A DNA stretch of 43,950 nucleotides from an uncultured Porphyromonadaceae bacterium (GTDB lineage: Bacteria > Bacteroidota > Bacteroidia > Bacteroidales > Muribaculaceae), in assembly GCA_900548875.1 (NCBI GenBank), contig URMA01000020.1, forward strand, positions 1 to 43,950. The letters are read 5' to 3'. This document shows positions 31,291-39,208 of the stretch, one piece after another; the first letter of the stretch is position 1; each line of letters opens with the position of its first letter. The notes below the pieces were generated by a model. It was not told the origin of the DNA, did not search any database, and saw only the letters and a program-made list of their open reading frames with translations. The translations under genes and the position numbers were made by a program.

Positions 31291-33692
31291 GCGTGGGTGA
31301 GGGGTGTTTCTGGGGGTAGTGTGCCGGTGATTTCAAGGCGGACGGTGCGATAGGGGGCGGCGTAAAGGCGATGAAGGAGGGGCGAGCCGATGTTTCCGTT
31401 GACGTTCAGTCGGGAAACCAGCGCGCCATGGCACGAACGTCCGTTTTCGCCGTAGACCGTCAGACGGACAGCGGCATTGTCGGCCATTACGTTCCATATC
31501 ACTTCCGTCATGCGCTTTCCCGCAGGAAGGAGCGCAGGGGCTGTCCGCAGGGTGATGTCGACGGCTGTGTCCGATTCCTTTTCCGTCGTGTACAGCCGGT
31601 TGTCGGCCACGAGCCATGTCCTGCCGTTTAGGTTGCGTATTGCCGTAGGGTGGAATGTCCGGCGGTAGAAGGTATTGTCCGTTTCGATGACGGTTATACC
31701 TGCGCTGCCTTTCGCCCATATTTCATCATAAGCCAATGAATAGCCCAGACTCTCCGTCCCTTCGATAACAATGCCCGTCGGCACGACTTTCGAACCCTTC
31801 AGCCGGCATATTTCCCCGTTGAGGTCGGCAAACACCGCTCCGTCCGCCGTGGAAACTGCGGTTGTTGCGTTTTTTGTTATCCGTGCCGTGATGCGGTCGG
31901 CTCCCGTACATTCGCCCCGGGTGTTGAACGAAAGCAGATATACGCCGTCGGTAGCAAACAGATAGGCAGGATGTCGGCCCAGTTGCCACGAAGATCCGTA
32001 GATGAACGACGGCAGAATAGCCGTCACACCGCGATTGTGGGCATTCGTGCAAGGTTGCCATTGCAGCGGATTGCCGAAGCCCGAAAGATAGATTTCCGTC
32101 ACATTCTCCATAACCGTGTTTTTCGGTTGAGGTACGTAGGGAGCAGTTGTCGTAGCCAGTTGGAAGTTTTCGCTTTCGTTGGCGAGAGCATAGGCAAACG
32201 CTCCGTCGGGTGCCGGTGTCAGTTGCGACTGCCATTGCCGGTGCACTCCGCCGGCGGTAAGACTGACCGTGATTTTCACTGCCCGAGGGTCGGGGTAGGC
32301 CATAAAGCCGTTCAGCGATTCCGACCAATGGGCGGTTTCTTCCGTTCGGGTGACAATGGAAGTGCCCGATTCCGTCAGCAGTTCTACCGTTGTACGTACC
32401 GTTGCCGTTTCCTTTCGCAGACCCGACGTTTCCCATTGATAAGCCACATCGGGCGGGTGCGGCAGGTGCTTTTTCAGCCGTGCTACAAACAGCCGGTTGC
32501 CGACATCCGTCATCAATGCGGGGACAAACGGAGAGGGTGGCGGTGTGAATGTGGCATAGTTGCGGGCGTCGTCGGGAAGCATGTCGATGGCATAAGTCGA
32601 CAATGCCAGCGAACCCCCGGCGGCATCGGAAGCCGTGCGGATGCCCGGAGAACGGATTTCGCCCTGCATCAGGCTGTCGATGTCGGAAATGATGGCAATG
32701 CGCTGCATGTCGCGGTATATCGGCAGCAGTTGCCGCGACTGTTTCGGCGACACCTGTTCGGGGAGGATACGCAGAAAAAAGAAAGTTTCGCCCTGTTGCG
32801 TGCGCTCGCATCGGAAGCTGACACTGTTCGACGGCGACTTCATTTGCGGTGTGGCATAGATTTCCACCGCTTTCACGCGATTCCTCCATTTCCCGATACC
32901 CGGCGAAACGAGCGTGACCGAAGGTTTCCACATCTCCAGTGTCATCTGCGAGTTGGCCACCGTGTAGCTGCCGCCGGTTTCGTAACTCACGCTTGCCCGG
33001 CAGTCGAATGCCGCTTGACGGTTGCCTGCCATGGTGGCATAGGGCGACCACAGCAGAGAGTCGTCCCAAAGGCGGAGAGCCGTGCGGATCACCACCGGCT
33101 GCGTATAGTAGCCCTCGCTTTCGGCACGTTTCCGCAGTAGTGCCACCGCTTTGGAGGCAGAGCCCGACATTTGTGACGCATCCTCGCCAGTCAGCGTTCC
33201 GCTCCAGGCTGAGTAGCTGCCAGTCAGTTTGTGTCCTGCCACCGGTTCGCTCAGTGTGCTGTGTTCGGTGGTGCCGAATGCCAGTGTCGGGAACGGCAGT
33301 TCTTCGCCGAGCCAGGTGTAGCCTTCGTTCTCATAAAGCAAAAAATGGACGGTATCGGCGGTTGCCACCACGACAAAGTCGCCCGAAGGCACGGCATTGA
33401 CGGCTGTCCCGCCGGTGGAGAACAGTGCGGCGGAAAGCGGCACAAACGCACCGTTGTCGGGCAAATATCCCGCTACGGTCAGCATGCCGTTCCTTTCCAC
33501 AAAGAAATAGGTGCGGTCCAAGCGTTTGTCCGTACCTATCAGTTTGTCGCCGTTTTGAAGAGCGGCAGTAAGTTCAGGATGTCCGACAGTTGTCAGCCCT
33601 TCGTGGGCGGAGCGGAGATTGACGGTTTCCGTTCCGGGTCCGTCGGCAGGGCGGAGTGTCCGGAAGGGAATGTTTAAAAGTGTGTTTTTCAT
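31275..33692 (-). CDS. 805-residue protein of unknown function, possible phage tail/virion protein
   Basis: 805 residues, beta-rich, with no signal peptide or membrane helix. The N-terminus (MKNTLLNIPFRTLRPADGPG) and the following LIGTDKRLDRTYFFVERNG resemble the beta-strand opening of large phage tail-tube or tail-tip adaptor proteins; this is impression, not a motif match. Later segments contain repeated short hairpins (HPAYLFATDGVYLLSFNTRG, GRTWLVADNRLYTTEKES) like propeller blades. The last residues (VRG) and the stop codon are encoded by the heptamer minisatellite. It is upstream of terL on the same strand, which is the main reason for the phage assignment. An intact frame over 2.4 kb argues against neutral decay. 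Confidence 0.7.
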   Translation of the reverse strand: MKNTLLNIPFRTLRPADGPGTETVNLRSAHEGLTTVGHPELTAALQNGDKLIGTDKRLDRTYFFVERNGMLTVAGYLPDNGAFVPLSAALFSTGGTAVNAVPSGDFVVVATADTVHFLLYENEGYTWLGEELPFPTLAFGTTEHSTLSEPVAGHKLTGSYSAWSGTLTGEDASQMSGSASKAVALLRKRAESEGYYTQPVVIRTALRLWDDSLLWSPYATMAGNRQAAFDCRASVSYETGGSYTVANSQMTLEMWKPSVTLVSPGIGKWRNRVKAVEIYATPQMKSPSNSVSFRCERTQQGETFFFLRILPEQVSPKQSRQLLPIYRDMQRIAIISDIDSLMQGEIRSPGIRTASDAAGGSLALSTYAIDMLPDDARNYATFTPPPSPFVPALMTDVGNRLFVARLKKHLPHPPDVAYQWETSGLRKETATVRTTVELLTESGTSIVTRTEETAHWSESLNGFMAYPDPRAVKITVSLTAGGVHRQWQSQLTPAPDGAFAYALANESENFQLATTTAPYVPQPKNTVMENVTEIYLSGFGNPLQWQPCTNAHNRGVTAILPSFIYGSSWQLGRHPAYLFATDGVYLLSFNTRGECTGADRITARITKNATTAVSTADGAVFADLNGEICRLKGSKVVPTGIVIEGTESLGYSLAYDEIWAKGSAGITVIETDNTFYRRTFHPTAIRNLNGRTWLVADNRLYTTEKESDTAVDITLRTAPALLPAGKRMTEVIWNVMADNAAVRLTVYGENGRSCHGALVSRLNVNGNIGSPLLHRLYAAPYRTVRLEITGTLPPETPLTHAGVRG

Positions 33693-33708
33693 GGCCTTGC
33701 AATTTCTG

Positions 33709-33716
33709 CAAAACTA
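33709..33716 (-). promoter_or_regulatory. -7 box for the 805-residue gene
   Basis: On the minus strand TAGTTTTG matches TAnnTTTG exactly, 16 bases before the ATG at 33692. A TTG lies 16 bases further upstream, closer than usual. Tentative. Confidence 0.45.
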
Positions 33717-33771
33717 CTATCAAAAATTTTCCCAACGTCGTCAAAAAGAGAATTGTGTGTCGTTATATTTT

Positions 33772-33838
33772 GACAGAAGAACAAAAGAACAAATTTTAAA
33801 ATTGACAGGCAGGGAAAATTTTGTTCTTCTGTTCTGTC
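33772..33838. repeat. Long AT-rich inverted repeat
   Basis: The left arm, starting GACAGAAGAACAAAAGAAC at 33772, is the imperfect inverse of the right arm ending TTCTTCTGTTCTGTC at 33838. The arms are about 25 bases each with a central ~18 bases. GAACA units repeat within the arms. It lies upstream of the 805-residue gene and downstream of the Sel1 gene, both on the minus strand. It could be a weak terminator, an operator cluster or an attenuator. Confidence 0.7.
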
Positions 33839-33859
33839 TAATATTATATTATAGGATGA

Positions 33860-34399
33860 TTAAATTCCGGGAAAGCTGAAGGTGTATCCACCTGTCAGTA
33901 TGTTCTGTATGTTGAAGGCGGTTGTATTGATTTGTTCGGTGAAGGTGATGGCTTCGGTGACATAATCGTCGGCTGCCAGTTTCATCCAATAGAAACCTTC
34001 TACATAGTCGACGTCCGTGCAGATGCCATAAATGAGGCAGATGGCCAAATAGTACTTTGCATACGAATATCCGTTTTTTGCCGATTCGTTGAGGTAGAAG
34101 AGCGCTTTTGTCGGGTTGTAGAGCGTCAGCGATGAGTCGGAGTAAATGATTCCGAGGCAACATTGTGCTTCAGCCGAGCCCAAATTGGCAGCTTGCAGAA
34201 AATAGGATTCTGCTGTGACGTAATCTTCCAGTGTAGCGGCGGCATGGCCCTTGCGGAGAGCTTCTTCCATTTCTGCCGTTCCGTCGTAATAGTAGGAAGA
34301 ATAGCTGTCGTAGTAGTCGTAGGCACTTGCCTGCAAAGAAGAACAAAACAATGTGAGCAATAATGCTGTGAAACTGAAGAAAAATTTTGAGGTTTTCAT
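33860..34399 (-). CDS. Exported Sel1/TPR-like repeat protein
   Basis: 179 residues. A signal peptide (about 1-26, ending LQASA) is followed by a tyrosine-rich stretch, YDYYDSYSSYYYDG (27-40). Sel1-type repeats follow, recognised from AESYFLQAANLGSAEAQCCLGIIYSD, KALFYLNESAKNGYSYAKYYLAICLIYG and the third repeat EGFYWMKLAADDY. Such helical repeats mediate protein contacts; the partner is unknown. It follows two small secreted-protein genes on the same strand. Confidence 0.85.
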   Translation of the reverse strand: MKTSKFFFSFTALLLTLFCSSLQASAYDYYDSYSSYYYDGTAEMEEALRKGHAAATLEDYVTAESYFLQAANLGSAEAQCCLGIIYSDSSLTLYNPTKALFYLNESAKNGYSYAKYYLAICLIYGICTDVDYVEGFYWMKLAADDYVTEAITFTEQINTTAFNIQNILTGGYTFSFPGI

Positions 34400-34455
34400 A
34401 ATCTGAGGTTTTTACGAGGTTGGAAAATTTATTAGTGTATGTTTGGGGAGGAGAT

Positions 34456-34480
34456 TCCTGCCGGAGTTGTTCCGGCAGGA
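34456..34480. terminator. Perfect hairpin between small genes, no T-tract
   Basis: TCCTGCCGGA (34456-34465) pairs perfectly with TCCGGCAGGA (34471-34480) around GTTGT. It lies 13 bases beyond the stop codon of the 79-residue gene. No T-run follows on either strand, so it may be an RNA-stabilising or attenuating hairpin rather than a full terminator. Confidence 0.5.
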
Positions 34481-34492
34481 GAATGTGCAGAA

Positions 34493-34732
34493 TCAAACTG
34501 CCGGGAAAGGCTTGCGGTCGTTACCCTGTTTGTCGTTTGGCTTTCGCCATTTGTCGGTTGTTGCAGGATATGGCCGTCTGTCGGTCGGAGTTTCGATGGC
34601 AGCTATGGGGTAGTGGGTTTGCCAACATTCAACAGTAGTTGGATAGGGGTGGCGTTCCGTCGGTTGGTTTTTGCTGTTTACCATTACGGTCAGAGCCGTG
34701 ATGCAGGCAAATAAAAGAATAAATTGTTTCAT
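34493..34732 (-). CDS. Small secreted protein with three RxPxP motifs
   Basis: 79 residues. A signal peptide (about 1-20, MKQFILLFACITALTVMV) is followed by a proline-rich mature part of ~59 residues. That part holds three spaced versions of one motif: ERHPYP (about 27-32), DRRPYP (about 51-56) and DRKPFP (about 72-77). Only one Cys is in the mature part, so no disulfide framework. It is 25 bases after the 109-residue gene and probably shares its transcript. I do not know any family; a secreted peptide or surface-bound ligand is a guess. Confidence 0.6.
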   Translation of the reverse strand: MKQFILLFACITALTVMVNSKNQPTERHPYPTTVECWQTHYPIAAIETPTDRRPYPATTDKWRKPNDKQGNDRKPFPAV

Positions 34733-34757
34733 AGTGTGAAGTATTAAAGGGTTAAAC

Positions 34758-35087
34758 TTATTTTTGATTGTTGTTAAGTCTTTTCTTGGGGGCTACTATT
34801 CGGCTCTTTATCGATGTTGAATCAAGTGAAATCGATGGCAGAATAATCGATTGGTAGTTTTTTGACAGTTTGGGATACACCGGAGTGTAGTTTTTCTTGT
34901 CTAGCATGTACGCTGCTTTGCTTGCCTCGAAAGCAATGGAAGAAATACAACTGTTTTTAAGGGATTGTTTTGCTAACTGTGTGGATACAGATGCTTTGCC
35001 AAAGGCTTTCAGGATTGTCGCACCTTGGCCGTAAGAAATGTTTGCTAAGGCAATCAGGCAAACTGAAAGAAGAAGATAGCGTTTCAT
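34758..35087 (-). CDS. Small secreted protein, function unknown
   Basis: 109 residues. Signal peptide 1-20 (MKRYLLLSVCLIALANISYG). The mature part is basic, with AFGKASVSTQLAKQSLKNSCISSIAFEASKAAYMLDKKNY and a KKRLNNNQK tail; no lipobox. First of the run 109-79-Sel1 on the minus strand. I do not recognise the family. Confidence 0.65.
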   Translation of the reverse strand: MKRYLLLSVCLIALANISYGQGATILKAFGKASVSTQLAKQSLKNSCISSIAFEASKAAYMLDKKNYTPVYPKLSKNYQSIILPSISLDSTSIKSRIVAPKKRLNNNQK

Positions 35088-35135
35088 AACAGAAAATTTT
35101 TGAAGGTTAATAACTGTTGTTTTGTTTTTCTGTCA

Positions 35136-35143
35136 CAAAATTA
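35136..35143 (-). promoter_or_regulatory. -7 box for the small secreted-protein run
   Basis: On the minus strand TAATTTTG matches TAnnTTTG exactly, about 50 bases before the ATG at 35087. No clear -33 box. Confidence 0.4.
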
Positions 35144-35295
35144 TGTCCCTAAAAAAGAATTATATAACTAAGAAAAGGGGATGAAAAATTTTCTTTTCCA
35201 AAAAACTGTTTCCCCTTGTTTGGAAAAATTTTTATGTGTGTAATATGTTGTGCATTAGCGGATTGTGTGATTGCGGCACTTGCGGGATATTTTGA

Positions 35296-35326
35296 TTGTT
35301 TTTTTCGTTTATTTTCTTTACCTTTG
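35296..35326 (+). promoter_or_regulatory. Promoter of the BspA-like gene
   Basis: TTG (35296-35298), a 20-base spacer and TACCTTTG (35319-35326) fit the Bacteroidota promoter and end 37 bases before the ATG. Confidence 0.65.
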
Positions 35327-35363
35327 AATGGAAAAGATAGGATACCTTTAGTTTTATACCATT

Positions 35364-36980
35364 ATGGAAAAACGGTTGCTTCATTCTTTGGCTTTTCTGC
35401 TGTGTGCTCTTTTTTCGATGGCACAAGGGAGATTTTGTGTCGGAATGTTGCATTATGAAATTTTGTCGGAAACAGGTCGGGTTGTTCATGTGTATGATTG
35501 TTCCTTCCCATGGAAAGAGTCGGTAAGCGTTGATATTCCTGAAACGGTTTCTTATAACGGAAAAAACTACACAGTCATAGCGATTGGAGCGAACGCTTTC
35601 GCGTCTCGCTGTTCGTTGCAGGCTATAAAAATCCCGAATTCCGTTACGAAGATTGGGAAATATGCTTTTTGGGGTTGTGATTCCTTGCGGAGCGTACAGA
35701 TCCCTAATTCTGTTACGGAGATTGGAGCAAATGCCTTTTTAGGCTGTCATTTGTTGCGGGCGGTGCGGATTCCGAATTCTGTCACGGTGATTGGTGACGG
35801 AGCTTTTGCCGGTTGTCGTTCGTTGTCGGCCGTAGGAATACCAAACTCTGTTACGGAGATTGGTCGTGGAGCCTTTGAAGGTTGCCACTCGTTGCAGACG
35901 GTGCGGATTCCAAGTTCCGTTGTGAAGATTGGTGACAGAGCCTTTTTCAATTGCCGTTCGTTGCAGTCCATTGCTGTTGATGCAGGAAATGCAAAGTACA
36001 AATCCATCAACGGGGTGCTGTTTAATCGCGAAGCCACTTTGTTAATGTCGTATCCACTGGGCAAGAAGCAGCGTGTCTACAAACTTCCGAATGGAGTGAA
36101 AATGATAGGTGAGCATGCGTTCAGGAACAACTCTTATTTGAGGGAGGTGATGATGTCGGATTCTGTTACAACGATTGGATTGTATGCGTTTTCCAATTGC
36201 CGTTCGTTGCGGAAAGTGTCAATGCGGAATTCTGTCGATTCCATTGGAAATTATGTCTTTGAAAATTGCGTTTCTTTGCAGGAAATCGAAATACCCCGTT
36301 CCGTCAGAGCGATTGGAAACTGTCCGTTTCGTGGTTGCACCGCTTTGCAAGCCATCAATGTGGCTTCCGGCAATGCACGCTACAAGTCGGTGGACGGCGT
36401 ACTGTTTGACCATAAGGGTTCTGTGCTGAAAACCTATCCGGAAGGGAGAACACAAAAAACATATACTGTTCCTTATTCGGCCGGCATGATTGAATGTTTT
36501 GCATTTGAAAACTGCAAGTTGCTGGAGGCCGTGCGAATACCGGGTTCCGTTGTGGAAATAGGTGCGGCTGCGTTTTTCGGCTGTTCAGCCCTGAAGGAAG
36601 TGTCGTTGCCTAATTCGGTCACAGAGATAAAAGAGTTTGTATTCGAAAATTGCACTTCCTTCCGGGAATTCATTATACCCCGTTCCGTTACCAAGATTGG
36701 CAATTTTGCTTTTTCCGGTTGCCGTTCGTTGTGGAAAATACAGATACCCGAGTCGGTGACCCGAATTGGTAAGGGTGCCTTTTCCTATTGTTGTTCCTTG
36801 CAGGAGGTGATCAACCTGGCGGATGAACCGCAGGAAATAGTACATCCGGTATTGGGACATGCGCATATATTTGCCCCTGAAACATTGCAATCGGCACGGC
36901 TTTTCGTGAAACCTTCAAGTCTGGAGAAATACAAATCAACCGACGGTTGGAAAGAGTTTCGCACCATTGTGTCCTATTAG
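35364..36980 (+). CDS. BspA-type leucine-rich repeat protein
   Basis: 538 residues. A signal peptide (about 1-21, ending SMAQG) precedes about a dozen 23-residue LRR_5 repeats of the form IPNSVTxIGxxAFxGCxSLxxVx. Two irregular units (AGNAKYKSINGVLF and SGNARYKSVDGVLF) are typical of the Treponema/Bacteroides BspA family. The C-terminus (ARLFVKPSSLEKYKSTDGWKEF) is the usual BspA cap; no type IX tail or lipobox is seen. Family members bind host proteins or other cells at the surface. Repeat-unit DNA is similar enough to allow copy-number change. Confidence 0.92.
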   Translation: MEKRLLHSLAFLLCALFSMAQGRFCVGMLHYEILSETGRVVHVYDCSFPWKESVSVDIPETVSYNGKNYTVIAIGANAFASRCSLQAIKIPNSVTKIGKYAFWGCDSLRSVQIPNSVTEIGANAFLGCHLLRAVRIPNSVTVIGDGAFAGCRSLSAVGIPNSVTEIGRGAFEGCHSLQTVRIPSSVVKIGDRAFFNCRSLQSIAVDAGNAKYKSINGVLFNREATLLMSYPLGKKQRVYKLPNGVKMIGEHAFRNNSYLREVMMSDSVTTIGLYAFSNCRSLRKVSMRNSVDSIGNYVFENCVSLQEIEIPRSVRAIGNCPFRGCTALQAINVASGNARYKSVDGVLFDHKGSVLKTYPEGRTQKTYTVPYSAGMIECFAFENCKLLEAVRIPGSVVEIGAAAFFGCSALKEVSLPNSVTEIKEFVFENCTSFREFIIPRSVTKIGNFAFSGCRSLWKIQIPESVTRIGKGAFSYCCSLQEVINLADEPQEIVHPVLGHAHIFAPETLQSARLFVKPSSLEKYKSTDGWKEFRTIVSY

Positions 36981-37020
36981 TGCGACAGTGCATTATGTTC
37001 CCGTTCATGGAATTTTTTTG

Positions 37021-37028
37021 TAATTTTG
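37021..37028 (+). promoter_or_regulatory. -7 box directly before the HAD gene
   Basis: TAATTTTG is an exact match, ending only seven bases before the ATG. If used, the transcript would have almost no leader. Confidence 0.5.
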
Positions 37029-37035
37029 CGGCGGT

Positions 37036-37866
37036 ATGAAAAAAACATTGTATATCTCCGACCTCGACGGCACTCTGCTCAACAGCCGCGCGGAAGTTTC
37101 CGAAAAAAGCAAGGCGATTATCAGCCGACTGATACGGGAAAAGAACATTCTGTTTTCCATAGCAACTGCCCGTACACCTGCCACGGCGGTGCGGATGCTT
37201 GAGGGTATCGAAAACCGTCTGCCGTATATCGTGATGACCGGTGCTGCCATGTGGCGCAACGGTCTTGTCAACCGCCGCTATATCCGTCCCGAGGAAGTGA
37301 CCTATCTGCTCAAAGCCTGCCGGAAGGCAGGGGTGCGGCCGTTTGTCTATTCGTTTGACGGAAGCGGACTGGTGGCCTACCATTCTCCGGAGATGAACGA
37401 TTATGAACGTGAATTTGTAGCACAGCGTCAGAAGTCCGTCTATAAGCGGTTTGTGTTTACCGATGAACTTCCGGAAGAGGCCCGGCATTCAACGATGCTG
37501 CTTTTCGTGTCGGGATGTCTGGAGGTGTTGGGAACGGTTTACCGTCAGGCGCAGGCCGACGGGCTGCCTTGCACCATGAGCTACTACTACGATACCTATC
37601 AGCCCACTGTCGGATTCTTTGAGGTAATGGCTGAAGGAGCGTCGAAGGCCGCCGCCTTGAAATCGCTTGTTGAGGAAACCGGAGCGGAGCGGGTGGTCGT
37701 GTTCGGCGACAGCGCCAACGACCTTTCGATGCGCGAAGTGGCCGATTTGTTTATCGCACCTGCCAATGCCGACGAGAAGGTAAAAGCCGTTGCCGACGAG
37801 GTGATTGGCACGAACGATGAAGACAGCGTAGCGCACTGGATAGCCGCCGACTGCGAGAAGAATTGA
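37036..37866 (+). CDS. HAD superfamily phosphatase, Cof type (HAD-IIB)
   Basis: 276 residues, the usual length of the Cof subfamily. Motif I is SDLDGTLLNS with nucleophile Asp 9 and acid/base Asp 11. A IIB cap (about 85-190) follows, then ASKAAALKSLVEETGAERVVVFGDSANDLSM with the motif III Lys and motif IV GDSxND. These enzymes dephosphorylate small sugar or cofactor phosphates; the substrate is not predictable. Cytoplasmic. Confidence 0.93.
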   Translation: MKKTLYISDLDGTLLNSRAEVSEKSKAIISRLIREKNILFSIATARTPATAVRMLEGIENRLPYIVMTGAAMWRNGLVNRRYIRPEEVTYLLKACRKAGVRPFVYSFDGSGLVAYHSPEMNDYEREFVAQRQKSVYKRFVFTDELPEEARHSTMLLFVSGCLEVLGTVYRQAQADGLPCTMSYYYDTYQPTVGFFEVMAEGASKAAALKSLVEETGAERVVVFGDSANDLSMREVADLFIAPANADEKVKAVADEVIGTNDEDSVAHWIAADCEKN

Positions 37867-37947
37867 TTTTCTCAGGCAGCCCGACAAACGGCAATAGGCA
37901 ATAGAAAGGCAGTGAATTTCGTTATATTATGAAAAACAGCACGCAAT

Positions 37948-39192
37948 ATGGCAAATATTTATGAACGTCGTCGGTTGTGGAAAATCGCGTTTTTGGCGGT
38001 TTCGCTGGTGTTGGTAGCCGTGTTTCTCCAGGTGTCGAGCAATTTGGTGAAGGATCTGTCGCAGCAGGAACGCGACCGTATGGAAATATGGGCAAAAGCC
38101 ACCAAGGAACTTGCCACGGCCCCCGTGTACGATCCTGTGCCTTACGATTCAGTGGGGACGAACTATATGGCAATGCCTTCGTCGGACATTGACTTTTTCC
38201 TCGGCATTATCGAGGATAACCGCAATATTCCCGTATTGCTGGTCGACGACAAGGACAATATTCTGCAATACCGCAATTTCCGTCTGCCGGAACCGGTCGA
38301 CAGTCTGATGCCGTATGTGCTTTCCGAACGCAACCAGGCTTTCCTGCAACACAAGCTGGAGGACTTGAAGGGTACGAAAAACCACATTGTCATCAATATT
38401 GACGACCAGACAACGCAGCATCTCTATTATGAGGATTCCACTTCGCTGAAACAGATTTCCTATTTTCCTTATATACAGCTGGGGGTGATGATTCTGTTTG
38501 TGGCCATCGTGTATTTTGCGGTGGTCAGCACGAAGAAGGCCGAACAGAACAAGGTGTGGGTAGGACTTTCGAAAGAAACCGCCCATCAGTTGGGTACGCC
38601 CATCTCTTCGCTGATGGCGTGGGTGCAGATGCTGGAGGCTACAGGAGTTGACAAGGAAATTGTCGACGACATGGACAAGGACGTGCACCGCCTTTCGGTG
38701 ATTGCCGACCGATTCTCGAAAATCGGCTCGAAGCCGGAAATGGAGCTGGCATTTATCTGCGAGTCGGTGACGAAGGCATTGGAATACATGCGTGCCCGCA
38801 TTTCTTCAAACGTGGCGTTGAACATCTATCTGCCTGACGACGACAAAGGCGTGCGCCTGTGTCAACCGCTGTTTGAATGGGTGATGGAAAATCTGGTGAA
38901 AAACGCTGTCGATGCCATGCAGGGCAAGGGACGCATTGACGTGCGTGTGGGCAGCGACCGTACGAAGGTGTTTATCGAAGTGGAAGATACCGGAAAAGGC
39001 ATTGCCCGCCAGAACTTCAAGACGGTGTTCAATCCCGGATTTACGTCGAAAAAGCGTGGCTGGGGTCTGGGGCTGACTTTGGCAAAACGTATTATAGAAG
39101 AATATCATTCCGGCAAAATCTATGTGAAGTCCTCCGAATTGAATGTAGGCACGACTTTCCGCATCGAACTGCCGTTGGTTAAAGAAATGTGA
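37948..39192 (+). CDS. Sensor histidine kinase, orphan
   Basis: 414 residues. Two membrane helices (about 13-30 and 176-194) frame a sensor domain of ~145 residues with VLLVDDKDNILQYRNF, PAS/Cache-like. The phosphorylated histidine is in SKETAHQLGTPISSL (His 213). The ATPase domain has ENLVKNAVDAM (N box), EVEDTGKGI (G1), and WGLGLTLAKRI (G2) near the C-terminus. No HAMP domain is clear, and no response regulator is in the window. It is 16 bases upstream of the PepSY gene, which may be its target or a bystander. Confidence 0.93.
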   Translation: MANIYERRRLWKIAFLAVSLVLVAVFLQVSSNLVKDLSQQERDRMEIWAKATKELATAPVYDPVPYDSVGTNYMAMPSSDIDFFLGIIEDNRNIPVLLVDDKDNILQYRNFRLPEPVDSLMPYVLSERNQAFLQHKLEDLKGTKNHIVINIDDQTTQHLYYEDSTSLKQISYFPYIQLGVMILFVAIVYFAVVSTKKAEQNKVWVGLSKETAHQLGTPISSLMAWVQMLEATGVDKEIVDDMDKDVHRLSVIADRFSKIGSKPEMELAFICESVTKALEYMRARISSNVALNIYLPDDDKGVRLCQPLFEWVMENLVKNAVDAMQGKGRIDVRVGSDRTKVFIEVEDTGKGIARQNFKTVFNPGFTSKKRGWGLGLTLAKRIIEEYHSGKIYVKSSELNVGTTFRIELPLVKEM

Positions 39193-39208
39193 CAAAACGT
39201 ATACAGCT

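Noticed and set aside
35600..36800. Periodic repeat that could be read as a CRISPR or satellite
   Set aside because: Period of 69 bases encodes 23-residue leucine-rich repeats in an open frame.
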